64,000 bases of DNA from Periweissella beninensis (GTDB lineage: Bacteria; Bacillota; Bacilli; Lactobacillales; Lactobacillaceae): positions 62,001 through 126,000 of the forward strand of contig NZ_JAFBDN010000001.1 in assembly GCF_016908275.1 (NCBI RefSeq). The letters are read 5' to 3'. Below are positions 18,532 to 27,429 of the stretch, piece after piece. The notes beneath the pieces were generated by a model. That model made no database searches and was not told where the DNA came from. It was given only the letters and a program-made list of their open reading frames with translations. How positions within the stretch are numbered: the first letter of the stretch is position 1; each line of letters opens with the position of its first letter. Both the position numbers and the translations under genes were made by a program.

Positions 18532-19366
18532 CAGCAAAAGCCTCCCGCATTTCTCGACTTTCATGGAATAATTTATTAGCAGCCGTTAGAATAGGTCGAA
18601 TTTTACTTAATTCTAATTGGCTATCTTGATCAGAAATCGCTTCTGCCGGATTAGGGTGAACTTCAGCAAAAATTCCATCAATCCCAATTGTTAACGCTGC
18701 TCGTAAAAGAGGAAAAGCATACTCACGATTACCACCAGAATGATTACCATAACCACTTGGAATCTGAACTGAGTGGGTTGCATCAAAGATAACCGGGTAG
18801 TCTAGTGACCGCATTTGAATCAAGCTCGTCATATCGACCACCAATTGGTGATAGCCAAACATCGTACCACGTTCGGTAACTAAAATTTTATCGTCTGAAG
18901 CAGCAACTTTTTTAACAGCTGATTGCATGTCTTCGGGTGCCATAAACTGAGCCTTTTTTATATTAACAACTTTACCAGTTTTAGCAGCCGCCAACAATAA
19001 ATCCGTTTGCCGACTTAGAAAGGCTGGAATTTGTAAAACGTCAGCTACTTGGGCAACTGGTTCACATTGATATGATTCATGCACATCCGTTACAATCGGT
19101 ACATTATAAGTATCTTTAATTTTTTTAAGTACAGCTAAGCCATTCTCAAGTCCAGCCCCCCGACTAGAATCAAGTGAACTTCGATTAGCCTTATCAAAAG
19201 AAGATTTGAAAACAAAATTAATGCCAAGTTCATCAGTTAATTCTTTAAGCGTCTGCGCTACTTGGGCACATGTTTCATATGATTCAATTGCACAGGGGCC
19301 TGCCAGTAGTGTTAATTGATCATCTTTAAAACCAAACTCTTTAAATACTTCTGAAATTTTTGCCAT
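18515..19366 (-). CDS. kdsA: 3-deoxy-8-phosphooctulonate (Kdo8P) synthase
   Basis: The 283-residue enzyme condenses phosphoenolpyruvate with arabinose 5-phosphate to Kdo 8-phosphate. Diagnostic parts are LLAGPCAIES near the N-terminus, FKSSFDKANRSS (residues 53-64), the DATHSVQIP strand and GNHSGGNREYAFPLLRAA. The metal ligands of the class II (metal-dependent) enzyme, as in Aquifex aeolicus, are all visible: Cys25, the His of DATHS, the Glu of FAEVHP and the Asp of AISDQD. The start at 19366 (MAKISEV) lies 8 bases behind GGAGGG. Kdo is a hallmark of Gram-negative LPS and some capsules, so a kdsA-kdsD operon in a lactic acid bacterium points to a Kdo-like acidic sugar in a surface polymer. 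No kdsC, kdsB or transferase gene lies nearby. Confidence 0.95.
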   Translation of the reverse strand: MAKISEVFKEFGFKDDQLTLLAGPCAIESYETCAQVAQTLKELTDELGINFVFKSSFDKANRSSLDSSRGAGLENGLAVLKKIKDTYNVPIVTDVHESYQCEPVAQVADVLQIPAFLSRQTDLLLAAAKTGKVVNIKKAQFMAPEDMQSAVKKVAASDDKILVTERGTMFGYHQLVVDMTSLIQMRSLDYPVIFDATHSVQIPSGYGNHSGGNREYAFPLLRAALTIGIDGIFAEVHPNPAEAISDQDSQLELSKIRPILTAANKLFHESREMREAFADDGLL

Positions 19367-19429
19367 TTCCATACCCTCCATAATTGTTGGTCTAGCACAA
19401 ATACTCTAATGCCGTTAAATGTTACGATT

Positions 19430-19438
19430 ATTTTAGCA
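19430..19438 (-). promoter_or_regulatory. Extended -10 promoter of the kdsA operon
   Basis: TGCTAAAAT on the minus strand, about 64 bases before the kdsA start codon. Confidence 0.5.
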
Positions 19439-19477
19439 TTCTTTTATTAAAAAACGTTAATTTTTGCTTACATTTTA

Positions 19478-19520
19478 CTATTTTTACCTCTATTTAGACA
19501 TTAAATAGAGGTAAAAATAG
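19478..19520. repeat. Perfect 19-bp inverted repeat upstream of kdsA
   Basis: CTATTTTTACCTCTATTTA (19478-19496) is followed after 5 bases by its exact reverse complement (19502-19520). It lies about 40-85 bases upstream of the kdsA -10 and just behind a separate terminator. It lacks a terminal T run, so an operator role is possible. Confidence 0.7.
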
Positions 19521-19522
19521 GC

Positions 19523-19566
19523 AAAAAAGCATACTAATTGTTAATTAATAATTAGTATGCTTTTTT
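19523..19566 (-). terminator. Rho-independent terminator
   Basis: Perfect 17-bp stem (19523-19539 with 19550-19566) of the AAAAAAGCATACTAATT type with a minus-strand T run. It ends transcription from the truncated gene at 19862. Confidence 0.88.
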
Positions 19567-19646
19567 GGTGCATTATCAGGATTGGTTAGCTTTTAAAACA
19601 CGTTCTTGCGTAATTTAACCTAACACAATTAGTTATACACTATTCT

Positions 19647-19862
19647 TTAATTACCTATGATTTTATTACCAGCTAATTCTGCACGGTACTTTTCGATAAT
19701 TCCTGCGACGGCAGGATATGGTACAGCAAATACTACGATATCACCAAGAGTTGCAACTTGATCATTTTCTGCAACAAATGAAACTGTGTTACCGGCATCT
19801 TCAAAGTTACTAGCAATTGCTTTACCCATGTTACCTTTACCAAAAACGCTAATGTTTGACAT
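19647..19862 (-). pseudogene. Truncated NADPH-binding (F420 reductase-like) protein
   Basis: The gene has a strong ribosome binding site (AAGGAGA) and begins MSNISVFGKGNMGKAIASNF, the Rossmann GxGxxG motif of the NADPH-dependent F420-reductase-like family common in lactobacilli. After the second strand region (GDIVVFAVPYPAVAGIIEKYRAELAGNKII) the frame stops at residue 71, where full relatives run on with an ITNPL motif to about 190-220 residues. The sequence behind the stop contains only a short possible C-terminal scrap. A 3' deletion is the simplest explanation. A stable mini-protein cannot be excluded because promoter, start and terminator are intact. Confidence 0.65.
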
Positions 19863-20044
19863 AATTTAAATCTCCTTTTTACTTACTATTTGTTAGTTAT
19901 TACTATATCACTTACTTTATAAAAGTAAATCCTTTTTTTAAACTTTCTTTTTAAAAAATTAAATTATTTTACAAACGTCATAAATTACGATAAACTTTTT
20001 TAGTGTTGTCTTTTCTAAATCAATATTAAGGGAGGAAATTACAA

Positions 20045-20569
20045 ATGTATTTTTCAAAAGCAACTGACGCTGAATTAAACACAATCCTAAAAATTCTTCG
20101 TGACGGCCGGGCACAACTAGCTGAAGCCGGTGTTGATCAATGGCAAGGTGATTACCCGAATGTTGAACAAATTAAAGAAGATATAAAAAACGGCCATGCC
20201 TATTTGTTTAACGCCGATGATCATGCCACTGTAGGTTGTGTCGCAATTACTAGCGCTCCCGATAATGTCTATGACACTATGGATGGTAAATGGTTGATTC
20301 AAACCGACAATTATTTAACAATTCATCGCTTTGCAATCCTTTCAACCCATGCTGGTAAAGGATATGCAACAACTTTGTTTAAGCAATTAATTGCTCATAT
20401 CACTGCTGAACATCCTGAAATAGATAGTTTACGGATTGATACTCATGTCGATAATAAAGCTATGCAACATTTAATTACTAAAATGGGCTTTACGCATGTT
20501 GGTGATTTAAATGGGGTTTACCGCCATAATGATAAGTGCTATGTTTACGAACAAGTAATTAATCGCTAA
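20045..20569 (+). CDS. GNAT family N-acetyltransferase
   Basis: The 174-residue protein has a GNAT fold: an N-terminal helix pair, the strand LTIHRFAILSTHAGKGYATTLFKQL with an acetyl-CoA loop (the usual Arg/Gln-x-x-Gly-x-Gly/Ala is here THAGKGYA), and NKAMQHLITKMGFTHVGDL at the C-terminus. The substrate is unknown. GGGAGGAAA gives a strong start 6 bases before the ATG. It is divergent from the truncated Rossmann gene and converges with the chemotaxis receptor gene. Confidence 0.85.
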   Translation: MYFSKATDAELNTILKILRDGRAQLAEAGVDQWQGDYPNVEQIKEDIKNGHAYLFNADDHATVGCVAITSAPDNVYDTMDGKWLIQTDNYLTIHRFAILSTHAGKGYATTLFKQLIAHITAEHPEIDSLRIDTHVDNKAMQHLITKMGFTHVGDLNGVYRHNDKCYVYEQVINR

Positions 20570-20646
20570 CGGCTTAATTACTCATCCTTATTGTAAGCAT
20601 TCTAACTAGGCATAGTAAAGTAATAACATATTAAATTAAAACTAAT

Positions 20647-20686
20647 AAAAAAAGAATCTGTCTATCGGTTAGTCAGATTCTTTTTT
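20647..20686. terminator. Bidirectional Rho-independent terminator
   Basis: AAAAAAGAATCTG pairs with CAGATTCTTTTTT (20648-20660 and 20674-20686), between convergent GNAT and chemotaxis receptor genes. Confidence 0.88.
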
Positions 20687-20695
20687 ATTATATTC

Positions 20696-22753
20696 TTATT
20701 TTTCAATTTCGAAGCGATTAGTCAGTTTTTTTAATTCACTAGCAATCTTTCTGAGACCATCGACATTATTTGTAAATTCATCCATTGTCGCTAACACTTC
20801 TTCAGAATTAGCTGAAACTTCCTCTGTCCCAGCAGCATTTTCTTGCGTTGAAGCCGCTACATTTTCTAATTTAGCCAATACTGAATCTTGAATATTTTCA
20901 ATTTCTGCACTAGCCGTTTCAACTTCATTAATGGCTGTAAGCATTGATTGATTCCGCACAAGAACTTCTTTTGAAGATGCTTGTGCTTGTTCAATTAACA
21001 TTGACTGCATCTTACCACCGGCTACAGAGTTAGTTGTTTGTTCAACCATTGCGCTTGATTTAGTACGAATTTGTTCAATTATGATTTCAATGTCTTTAGT
21101 TGAGTTTTTGCTTTGCTCAGCTAGTTTTCTAATTTCACTTGCAACCACCGCAAAACCTTTACCAGATTCACCAGCACTAGCTGCTTCAATTGAGGCATTT
21201 AAGGCTAATAAATTAGTTTGCCGTGAAATATCATTAATCACACTGATGATTTTATTAATATTTTGAATATCTTGATTCATTTCATCCATACTATGCATTA
21301 AGGCCGTCATTTTAGCTAATTCATTTTGCCAATTTTCATCAACCCCACCCGTAATTTCCATGTTTTGTGTACTGATTTGCGCAGCCTCTTGGGTTTGGCT
21401 ATTCATTGTTGCAACATTGGTATGTAATAGTTGGACGACCTCTGCTAACTGTTGCACCTGTTGCACACTGTTAGCTGTATCTTGCGCTTGACTACCAGTT
21501 ACTTCCGCAATTCCTGTAATTGTTTGGGCAACTTCTTCAGTTGCTTTGTCAGTTTGTTGTGATAATTCATATAGCTCATCTGCACTTTGCGCAACATTGA
21601 TGCTCTGCTTTTGAACATGATTAATTGCTACCCCAATTGATTTGATTGTTTGATTATAATGATAAGTCAATTTTTGTAGTTCATGCCCATTAACTTCGCT
21701 AGTTAGTAATTTGTTAGTTATTTTATCACTAAACTGCGTTGCATTAAATTTTTCAGGATCCGTTGAGTCAATTGTTGCAAATTTACCGCTACCTGCCATT
21801 GCTAAATAATGACTAAAGCGACCAATAATTTTATCGATTATGCGGGTTACTATAATTGCAAATATGATTGCCACAGTACCTAAAATTAATGCGATAACTG
21901 CCGCGAATAGATATAGCGCATGCTCTTCTTGTTTTAAATCAGTTCGACTAACAGCTGAGATTGCCCATACTTGATTGCCCTTGCTTCCCTTATCGTAGTA
22001 AGTGGTTTCGACCTTACTAGCTTTGTTAGGTAAAACATGTCCTTTAACTTTACTAGTTGTTGCAATCTGCTTAAACGTATTGGTATTTTTTATATTTTTA
22101 CCAATAAGCGCTTTTCGGCGCGACGCAATTACAATCCCATCACTGGAAACTAACATTACATTACCAGTTCGCCCAACTTTTAAATTTTCAACATTTTTTT
22201 GTAAATTAGTATAGGCTATATTAAATGAAATAACTCCGGCATTGCCGTCTTTATCATGGATTAATTTAGAAACACTAGTTATATAATTACCCGTATTTGC
22301 ATCTTTATATGGAGTAGAAAAAGCTATTTTTCCAGGCTGATTATTAGCGCCAACATACCATGGTCGTTTTACTGGATTAAAATTATTCGGTAAAGTGGTA
22401 CTGGTTGCAACATACTTTGCATTCGACATACCAAAAATAGCGTGATTAATAATACTATTTTCTGCCTGAGCTTGTGTAATTATTTGTTTAATTCTTTTTA
22501 AATTGAAATTCTTTGAACTATCAAATACTTCATTACTGAGCATTCCATTTATTGCTTGTTTAGCAGACATTTTAAGGTCAACGTCACTTTGTGCTAAATT
22601 AGCAGCCGCTGCTTGATTAGCAACATTATTACGCTGTATTAATAGCTGCCGTGTAGTTGCATATGAACCTACGACCATTATTAATACTGGAATAACGACT
22701 GCTAAAAACAAAGTTACAATAATTCCACGATTTAAACTTTTCTTTCTTACCAT
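20696..22753 (-). CDS. Methyl-accepting chemotaxis protein with dCache-type sensor
   Basis: The 685-residue receptor has TM1 (about residues 10-32), a periplasm-type sensor region of about 240 residues with the dCache look ([39 protein letters not shown]), TM2 (about 280-305), a short HAMP-like stretch and a long helical signalling domain. The hairpin tip is classical: [40 protein letters not shown]. It would signal to CheA/CheW, which are not in the window. No CheR-binding pentapeptide ends the protein. The ATG at 22753 follows AGAAGGG, and the longer frame to 22798 has no site. Chemotaxis receptors are rare in lactic acid bacteria and imply motility genes elsewhere. Confidence 0.93.
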   Translation of the reverse strand: MVRKKSLNRGIIVTLFLAVVIPVLIMVVGSYATTRQLLIQRNNVANQAAAANLAQSDVDLKMSAKQAINGMLSNEVFDSSKNFNLKRIKQIITQAQAENSIINHAIFGMSNAKYVATSTTLPNNFNPVKRPWYVGANNQPGKIAFSTPYKDANTGNYITSVSKLIHDKDGNAGVISFNIAYTNLQKNVENLKVGRTGNVMLVSSDGIVIASRRKALIGKNIKNTNTFKQIATTSKVKGHVLPNKASKVETTYYDKGSKGNQVWAISAVSRTDLKQEEHALYLFAAVIALILGTVAIIFAIIVTRIIDKIIGRFSHYLAMAGSGKFATIDSTDPEKFNATQFSDKITNKLLTSEVNGHELQKLTYHYNQTIKSIGVAINHVQKQSINVAQSADELYELSQQTDKATEEVAQTITGIAEVTGSQAQDTANSVQQVQQLAEVVQLLHTNVATMNSQTQEAAQISTQNMEITGGVDENWQNELAKMTALMHSMDEMNQDIQNINKIISVINDISRQTNLLALNASIEAASAGESGKGFAVVASEIRKLAEQSKNSTKDIEIIIEQIRTKSSAMVEQTTNSVAGGKMQSMLIEQAQASSKEVLVRNQSMLTAINEVETASAEIENIQDSVLAKLENVAASTQENAAGTEEVSANSEEVLATMDEFTNNVDGLRKIASELKKLTNRFEIEK

Positions 22754-22810
22754 ACTCTTAAAACCCTTCTGACATTTTTTGAAAACGATTACGAACACTT
22801 ACTATTAATG

Positions 22811-22836
22811 TTATCGGAAAGATTTTAAGTAATTTA
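22811..22836 (-). promoter_or_regulatory. Sigma-28 (SigD/FliA)-like promoter of the chemotaxis receptor
   Basis: On the minus strand TAAA (22836-22833) is separated by 14 bases from TCCGATAA (22818-22811), close to the SigD consensus TAAA-N14-16-GCCGATAT. The predicted start lies about 50 bases before the ATG. Confidence 0.55.
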
Positions 22837-23102
22837 AGATTAATGTTTTTAAAATAGCTTATATAATATTTAAATGGTATTTCATGCATAAAACTAACTT
22901 CTAAAATGGCATTTAGGTTCTGTTTTCGCATAAATTGAGCGTCCATCATAAAAAGCTCTGTGAAATAATACGAACACTGGTCCGTAATTACATCAGCAGA
23001 GCCGCATTGTTAAACTAGCATTTGGGGCGTTACACGCGTATTAACGGGCTTCACCGACCAATTTTTTAAGTGCTATATTTAGCTAACCATTACCAAAAAT
23101 GA
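22837..23102. other. Intergenic stretch without recognised gene
   Basis: About 265 bases between the chemotaxis receptor promoter and the menE stop. I see no terminator for menE, no supported coding frame and no repeat. Confidence 0.5.
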
Positions 23103-24557
23103 CTAACTAAATGTTCTTTGATATAACGTGCGTAGCTTATGGCGTTGGACTTTGCCACTCGCCGTTGTTGGTAACTTTTCAAGTTGGATAAATGTTTTGG
23201 GCACCTTATAATGGGCTAAATGTTCGCGGCCATATGCAACTAACTGTTGTTCATCAAAAACACCGGCTTGTGCTACGACATACGCCACTGGTATTTGGCC
23301 CCATTGAGGATGTTCAACCCCAATTACACTGATTGCTTGGATATTTGCGTATCCATTATAAACATGTTCAATCTCATCTGGAAAAATATTTTCACCACCT
23401 GAGATAAACATATCATCGTCGCGCCCTTTGACGTATAAAAAGCCTTCATTATCCAAATAACCTAAATCACCAGTTCGATACCAGCCATCTGCCGTCAGCT
23501 TTTGCTTGAAGGCCGCTTGATCACCAACGTACCCAGGGGTTATATTAGGCGCTTTAATTTCAATGGCTCCTACTTGGGTAATCGGAGCTTGTACTCGCAA
23601 TTGGACGGGCATTAGAGGTTTGCCTGCCGAACCAATTTTATGTGAGGCGTCAGCAAAACTCAAAGCAACAATCTGAGAAGCACTTTCAGTCATGCCATAT
23701 GATTGAATAACTGGTAGCGCCATCTTTTGACATTGTGCTAAGGTCGCCTTATCAATTGGGCCGCCACCTAATAAAAATGTTCTAAATAACTGGTTATAAC
23801 CACTAGCCGGATAACATGCTAAAAGTCGCTTAAGCATCGTGGGAACAACTGACATAATTGTTATGGGTTCGTTGCATAATAAGGCTGTCACTTCAGCCGT
23901 ATCAAAATGATTTACGAGTTGAACCGGCATCCCATACACCAAGCTGCGCATCATAATTGATAACCCACTAATGTGAAAAAGGGGGACTGCACACAACCAC
24001 CGGTCCGTCGGCGCAACTCCTAGATTAAGAGCAGAGCCAATTGCTGAGTAGAAATGATTATCAAAGGTTTGCTTAACGCCGTGGGGATTACCGGTCGTAC
24101 CCGAGGTATACATTATCGAGGCAACATGTTTCGGAGCAAACTCTTGGCTAATTTTAGGTTGTGCTACTCGCGTTATTAAAATATCAGCCAATTGATAAGT
24201 TGGGCGGGCTAAAGCTCCCCATGCTACTTGATATTTTTTTAAATGATCATCTACAATTACGGTCTGAACGTTAGCATCAATTAATTGACGCCGTAATTCA
24301 TCCCCGGCTAACCGATAATTCAACAATACTGGTACTACGCCAAGTTGTTGTAGGGCTAAAATTAATTGGTAGCTTTCCGGGCGATTGCTAACTAAAATCG
24401 CAACGCGCTTTTCTTTTTGCAACTGTAAACTAGTCAACTGACCAGCTAGCCGATAGACTGTACGTTGTAACTCACTAAAAGTCCAGCTTTGCTTGCCCGC
24501 TATTAAAGCTAGGCGGTGTGGTACTAAATTTGCTTGTTTACTTAACCAATTTTGCAT
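23103..24557 (-). CDS. menE: o-Succinylbenzoate-CoA ligase
   Basis: The protein (484 residues from MQNWLSKQAN) is an adenylate-forming ligase: the phosphate-binding loop is MYTSGTTGNPHGVKQT, then QSYGMTESA, YRTGDLGYLDNEGFLYVKGRDDDMFISGGENIFPDEIE and the C-terminal catalytic Lys in TTASGKVQRHK. It activates o-succinylbenzoate with ATP and CoA for naphthoquinone formation in the menaquinone pathway. Its position directly behind menB (the first possible ATG at 24572 overlaps the menB stop) fixes the assignment over other acyl-CoA ligases. The start at 24557 matches the usual MenE N-terminus, and the ATG at 24572 remains possible. Confidence 0.93.
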   Translation of the reverse strand: MQNWLSKQANLVPHRLALIAGKQSWTFSELQRTVYRLAGQLTSLQLQKEKRVAILVSNRPESYQLILALQQLGVVPVLLNYRLAGDELRRQLIDANVQTVIVDDHLKKYQVAWGALARPTYQLADILITRVAQPKISQEFAPKHVASIMYTSGTTGNPHGVKQTFDNHFYSAIGSALNLGVAPTDRWLCAVPLFHISGLSIMMRSLVYGMPVQLVNHFDTAEVTALLCNEPITIMSVVPTMLKRLLACYPASGYNQLFRTFLLGGGPIDKATLAQCQKMALPVIQSYGMTESASQIVALSFADASHKIGSAGKPLMPVQLRVQAPITQVGAIEIKAPNITPGYVGDQAAFKQKLTADGWYRTGDLGYLDNEGFLYVKGRDDDMFISGGENIFPDEIEHVYNGYANIQAISVIGVEHPQWGQIPVAYVVAQAGVFDEQQLVAYGREHLAHYKVPKTFIQLEKLPTTASGKVQRHKLRTLYQRTFS

Positions 24558-24571
24558 CTGCCTACCGCCCA

Positions 24572-25393
24572 TTATGGGAACTTAGGATATTTACTAAAGT
24601 CGGGTTGGCGTTTTTCATTAAAAGCATCTCGTCCTTCTTTAGCTTCATCTGTAGTATAGTATAAGAGAGTTGCATCTCCGGCAAATTGTTGGATACCGGC
24701 TAAGCCATCAGTATCAGCATTCATTGCCGCTTTAATAAAGCGTAATGCGGTTGGTGATTTGGTCAGTAACTCATCACACCATGCAAGCGTTGCCTCTTCG
24801 ACGGTAGCTAGTGGTACCACTTTATTAATCCAGTTCATTGCTAAAGCTTCAGTAGCCGTGTACCAGTGGTTTAAAAACCAAACTTCTTTGGCACGTTTAT
24901 GGCCAATTACGCGCGCAAGATAGCCGGACCCATAACCAGCGTCAAAACTACCAACTTTTGGACCAGTTTGCCCAAACATCGCATTATCAGCGGCAACGGT
25001 TAAATCACAAACGAGTTGTAAGACATTCCCGCCCCCAACTGACCAACCTTTAACCATGGCGATTACGGGCTTAGGAATAATCCTGATTAAACGTTGCAAA
25101 TCAAGCACATTTAAGCGGGCAATTTCATCTGGGCCAACATAGCCACCATTACCACGCACACCTTGATCACCACCAGAACTAAATGCTTCATCACCTGCGC
25201 CGGTTAAAATAATGACCCCAATTGAGCTATCATCACGACAAATGGTAAACGCTTCAATTAATTCGGCCACCGTCACCGGAGTAAATGCATTGCGTCTTTC
25301 TGGTCGATTAATTGTTAATTTAGCAATTGCTCCCGTTCTTTCAAATAAAATCTCTTGGTATTCCTTAACTGCTTGCCAGTTTCTTGTTCCCAT
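24572..25393 (-). CDS. menB: 1,4-Dihydroxy-2-naphthoyl-CoA synthase
   Basis: The 273-residue crotonase-fold enzyme closes the second ring of menaquinone by converting o-succinylbenzoyl-CoA to DHNA-CoA. MenB-specific parts are [15 protein letters not shown] near residue 70, the oxyanion stretch [37 protein letters not shown] and the C-terminal tail [21 protein letters not shown], all characteristic of the family and its normal length. AAAGGAA precedes the ATG. It is the first gene of a menB-menE unit and divergent from the menI-like thioesterase with only 48 bp between start codons. Confidence 0.97.
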   Translation of the reverse strand: MGTRNWQAVKEYQEILFERTGAIAKLTINRPERRNAFTPVTVAELIEAFTICRDDSSIGVIILTGAGDEAFSSGGDQGVRGNGGYVGPDEIARLNVLDLQRLIRIIPKPVIAMVKGWSVGGGNVLQLVCDLTVAADNAMFGQTGPKVGSFDAGYGSGYLARVIGHKRAKEVWFLNHWYTATEALAMNWINKVVPLATVEEATLAWCDELLTKSPTALRFIKAAMNADTDGLAGIQQFAGDATLLYYTTDEAKEGRDAFNEKRQPDFSKYPKFP

Positions 25394-25441
25394 CTCATAA
25401 TTCCTTTCAGGTCTAAAATAATTTAAGTAATGGAGGCTTTC

Positions 25442-25816
25442 ATGAATTTAATCGATTACCTCGGCATTAAAGTTGTCAGTCAATCTGCTCAACAAGTTGA
25501 ACTCAACTTGCCGGTCACTGAAAATATCAAGCAACCCTTTGGTTTGGTCCATGGTGGGATTAACGCTGTTTTGGCTGAAACAGCTGCCAGCATTGCTGCT
25601 AACTGTGCTGCCCCACGCGGGCAAGTGGCCGTTGGGGTGGCCATCACATCACACCATCTAAGGCCCACCGTTAACGGTAGTTTAATTACAATCGCGACGC
25701 CTCAACATATCGGCACCAAAATTCAGGTGTGGGATGTCAAAATCATGCAACAAACTAATGCTAAACTAGTTAGTACTAGTAGCGTTACTACCATGTTTAT
25801 TGACCAACCAAAATAA
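25442..25816 (+). CDS. menI: Hotdog thioesterase, probable DHNA-CoA thioesterase
   Basis: The 124-residue protein has the PaaI/4HBT hotdog fold: [20 protein letters not shown] carries the HGG turn and the catalytic acidic residue (Glu in AET), followed by [19 protein letters not shown]. Head-to-head placement with menB-menE supports hydrolysis of DHNA-CoA to free DHNA, the step named MenI, although hotdog thioesterases are often promiscuous. The start is the ATG at 25442, 5 bases behind GGAGG; the ATG at 25430 is part of that ribosome binding site. Confidence 0.82.
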   Translation: MNLIDYLGIKVVSQSAQQVELNLPVTENIKQPFGLVHGGINAVLAETAASIAANCAAPRGQVAVGVAITSHHLRPTVNGSLITIATPQHIGTKIQVWDVKIMQQTNAKLVSTSSVTTMFIDQPK

Positions 25817-25870
25817 GACTGTCCATCTTATATAATAGCACGAACTAGTCTTATCTAAGTAAATATTGTT

Positions 25871-27229
25871 CTAAGCTTTAGCCTTAGAATGAAAAGCAAA
25901 CCATAAAATAATTACATTTAATGCTAAAGCAAGTACCATGGCTAACAAACCAAAAGTAAAGCCATGGATTTTTTGTGTCGTTACGTCTAACGAAATAATC
26001 AACGAAACAATGGCTGTTCCAACGGCTCCTGAGAATTGTTGAAAAGTGTTAAATAAAGCATTCCCGTCAGCAATTTTTTGTGGTACCAATCCATGCAGCC
26101 CATTTGTCATAATGTTTGAATAGCACATACCCTGTCCTAACGTGAAGAGCATAAACAATAACGTTACGCCCCAAACATTTGCATGCCCGACAGTTAGCCA
26201 GTATAACACTAGTGCAATTAACTCTAAGCTTGCACCAACTAAAATCGGCCGTTTAGCACCAAACCGATCTAATAACATCCCCCCAACAGGAGCAAGTAAT
26301 GCCCCTAATAAAGCACCGGGTAACATGGCGATTCCTGATATAAACGAACTTTCATGCAAAGTTAGTTGAATCATCGTTGGTAATAAGAAAGCCATTCCTA
26401 AAATTGTAAATTGAGTAAGGCCAAAACTTAGTAAATGTAAAATAAATGACCGCTCTTTGACTAAATTCAAAGCCAAAATTGGATGTGATTGTCGTTGATA
26501 CCACCATGCGGTTATTCCACAACTAACTCCTCCGATAGCAATCCAGACAAGTCCTAATATTGTACTAGTTGCTAATTTATTAAAGCCTAAAATTAATGTA
26601 CTAAAATCAATGGCTAGTAGTAACCAACCAACAAAATCTAAATACTTTGGGGGCGTAACGTTATCCGCACTTCTAATCGTCATTATCCCGATTATTAAGG
26701 CAATGATTATTAGTGGAATAATACAGATAAAAATAGCCCGCCAACTCCAAATACTAACTAAAAAACCACCAAATGTTGGCCCAACCGCAGGCGCAATGGC
26801 GGTAATAAAATTACCGACACCCATTAATAAACCAATTTTGTTTTTAGGGGCTTGCGTCAAAATAATGTTAAACATCATTGGTAAGCTAATCCCTGTTCCC
26901 ATACCTTGAAACACCCGACCTATAATTAAAAGCGCTAAATTCGGAGCCACGGCATCTAATATTAACCCAATTAAAAACATACTTGCCGCAAACGTAAATA
27001 AATAAGGTAATTTAAATTTACGCATTAAATAAACGGTTAATGGCATCATCGCTGCTAATACCAAAAGATAGGCCGTCGTTAGCCATTGAATATTGGCTAA
27101 TGATGTATTAAATTCAACGGTTAGTTTGGGAAATGTTATATTCATGGCTGTTTCAACTAAGACGCCCATGAACGATAATAAACCGGTTGCAAAAATTGAC
27201 AGCAGCAACCGGGGTGTAATCTTATTCAT
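25871..27229 (-). CDS. DHA2-type MFS drug exporter (EmrB/QacA family)
   Basis: The 452-residue protein has about fourteen membrane segments. The first helix carries VETAMNITFPKLTVEF, the DHA2 motif D1 region (usually LDxTIVNVALP), then WLTTAYLLVLAA, RVFQGMGTGISLPM and the antiporter motif C (GVGNFITAIAPAVGPTFGG). Such proteins export drugs, dyes or amphiphiles in exchange for protons. The acidic residue at the start of motif D1 is Glu here. AGGAGG lies before the ATG. The gene stands alone between menI and the parS site, and no regulator is adjacent. Confidence 0.87.
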   Translation of the reverse strand: MNKITPRLLLSIFATGLLSFMGVLVETAMNITFPKLTVEFNTSLANIQWLTTAYLLVLAAMMPLTVYLMRKFKLPYLFTFAASMFLIGLILDAVAPNLALLIIGRVFQGMGTGISLPMMFNIILTQAPKNKIGLLMGVGNFITAIAPAVGPTFGGFLVSIWSWRAIFICIIPLIIIALIIGIMTIRSADNVTPPKYLDFVGWLLLAIDFSTLILGFNKLATSTILGLVWIAIGGVSCGITAWWYQRQSHPILALNLVKERSFILHLLSFGLTQFTILGMAFLLPTMIQLTLHESSFISGIAMLPGALLGALLAPVGGMLLDRFGAKRPILVGASLELIALVLYWLTVGHANVWGVTLLFMLFTLGQGMCYSNIMTNGLHGLVPQKIADGNALFNTFQQFSGAVGTAIVSLIISLDVTTQKIHGFTFGLLAMVLALALNVIILWFAFHSKAKA

Positions 27230-27411
27230 AAATAAATTGTTATCCTCCTAATTTTAAATATGACCATCTTATATAGTTACATAAAAAAAACGTTGGTGCA
27301 AACAAAATTGGTTAAAGATTTAACCGACACCACCGTCATACTTGGTTGAACACTAATGATACTAGATGAACTAAAAATTTTTAGCGTTAATTGCTTCACG
27401 TAATTTTACGA

Positions 27412-27427
27412 TGTTCCACGTGAAACA
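27412..27427. promoter_or_regulatory. parS site (ParB/Spo0J binding site)
   Basis: TGTTCCACGTGAAACA matches the conserved 16-bp parS consensus TGTTNCACGTGAAACA at every position. ParB/Spo0J loads there to organise and segregate the origin region. It lies in the gap between the DHA2 gene and the alarmone synthetase gene, 2 bp behind the latter's stop. Confidence 0.9.
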
Positions 27428-27429
27428 CC

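Noticed and set aside
19523-19566. Possible CRISPR-like repeat pair together with the repeat at 19478-19520
   Set aside because: The two hairpins differ in sequence and there is no regular repeat-spacer array.
22758-22949. 63-codon frame upstream of the chemotaxis receptor
   Set aside because: No ribosome binding site, no recognisable domain, and it overlaps the receptor start and its probable promoter.
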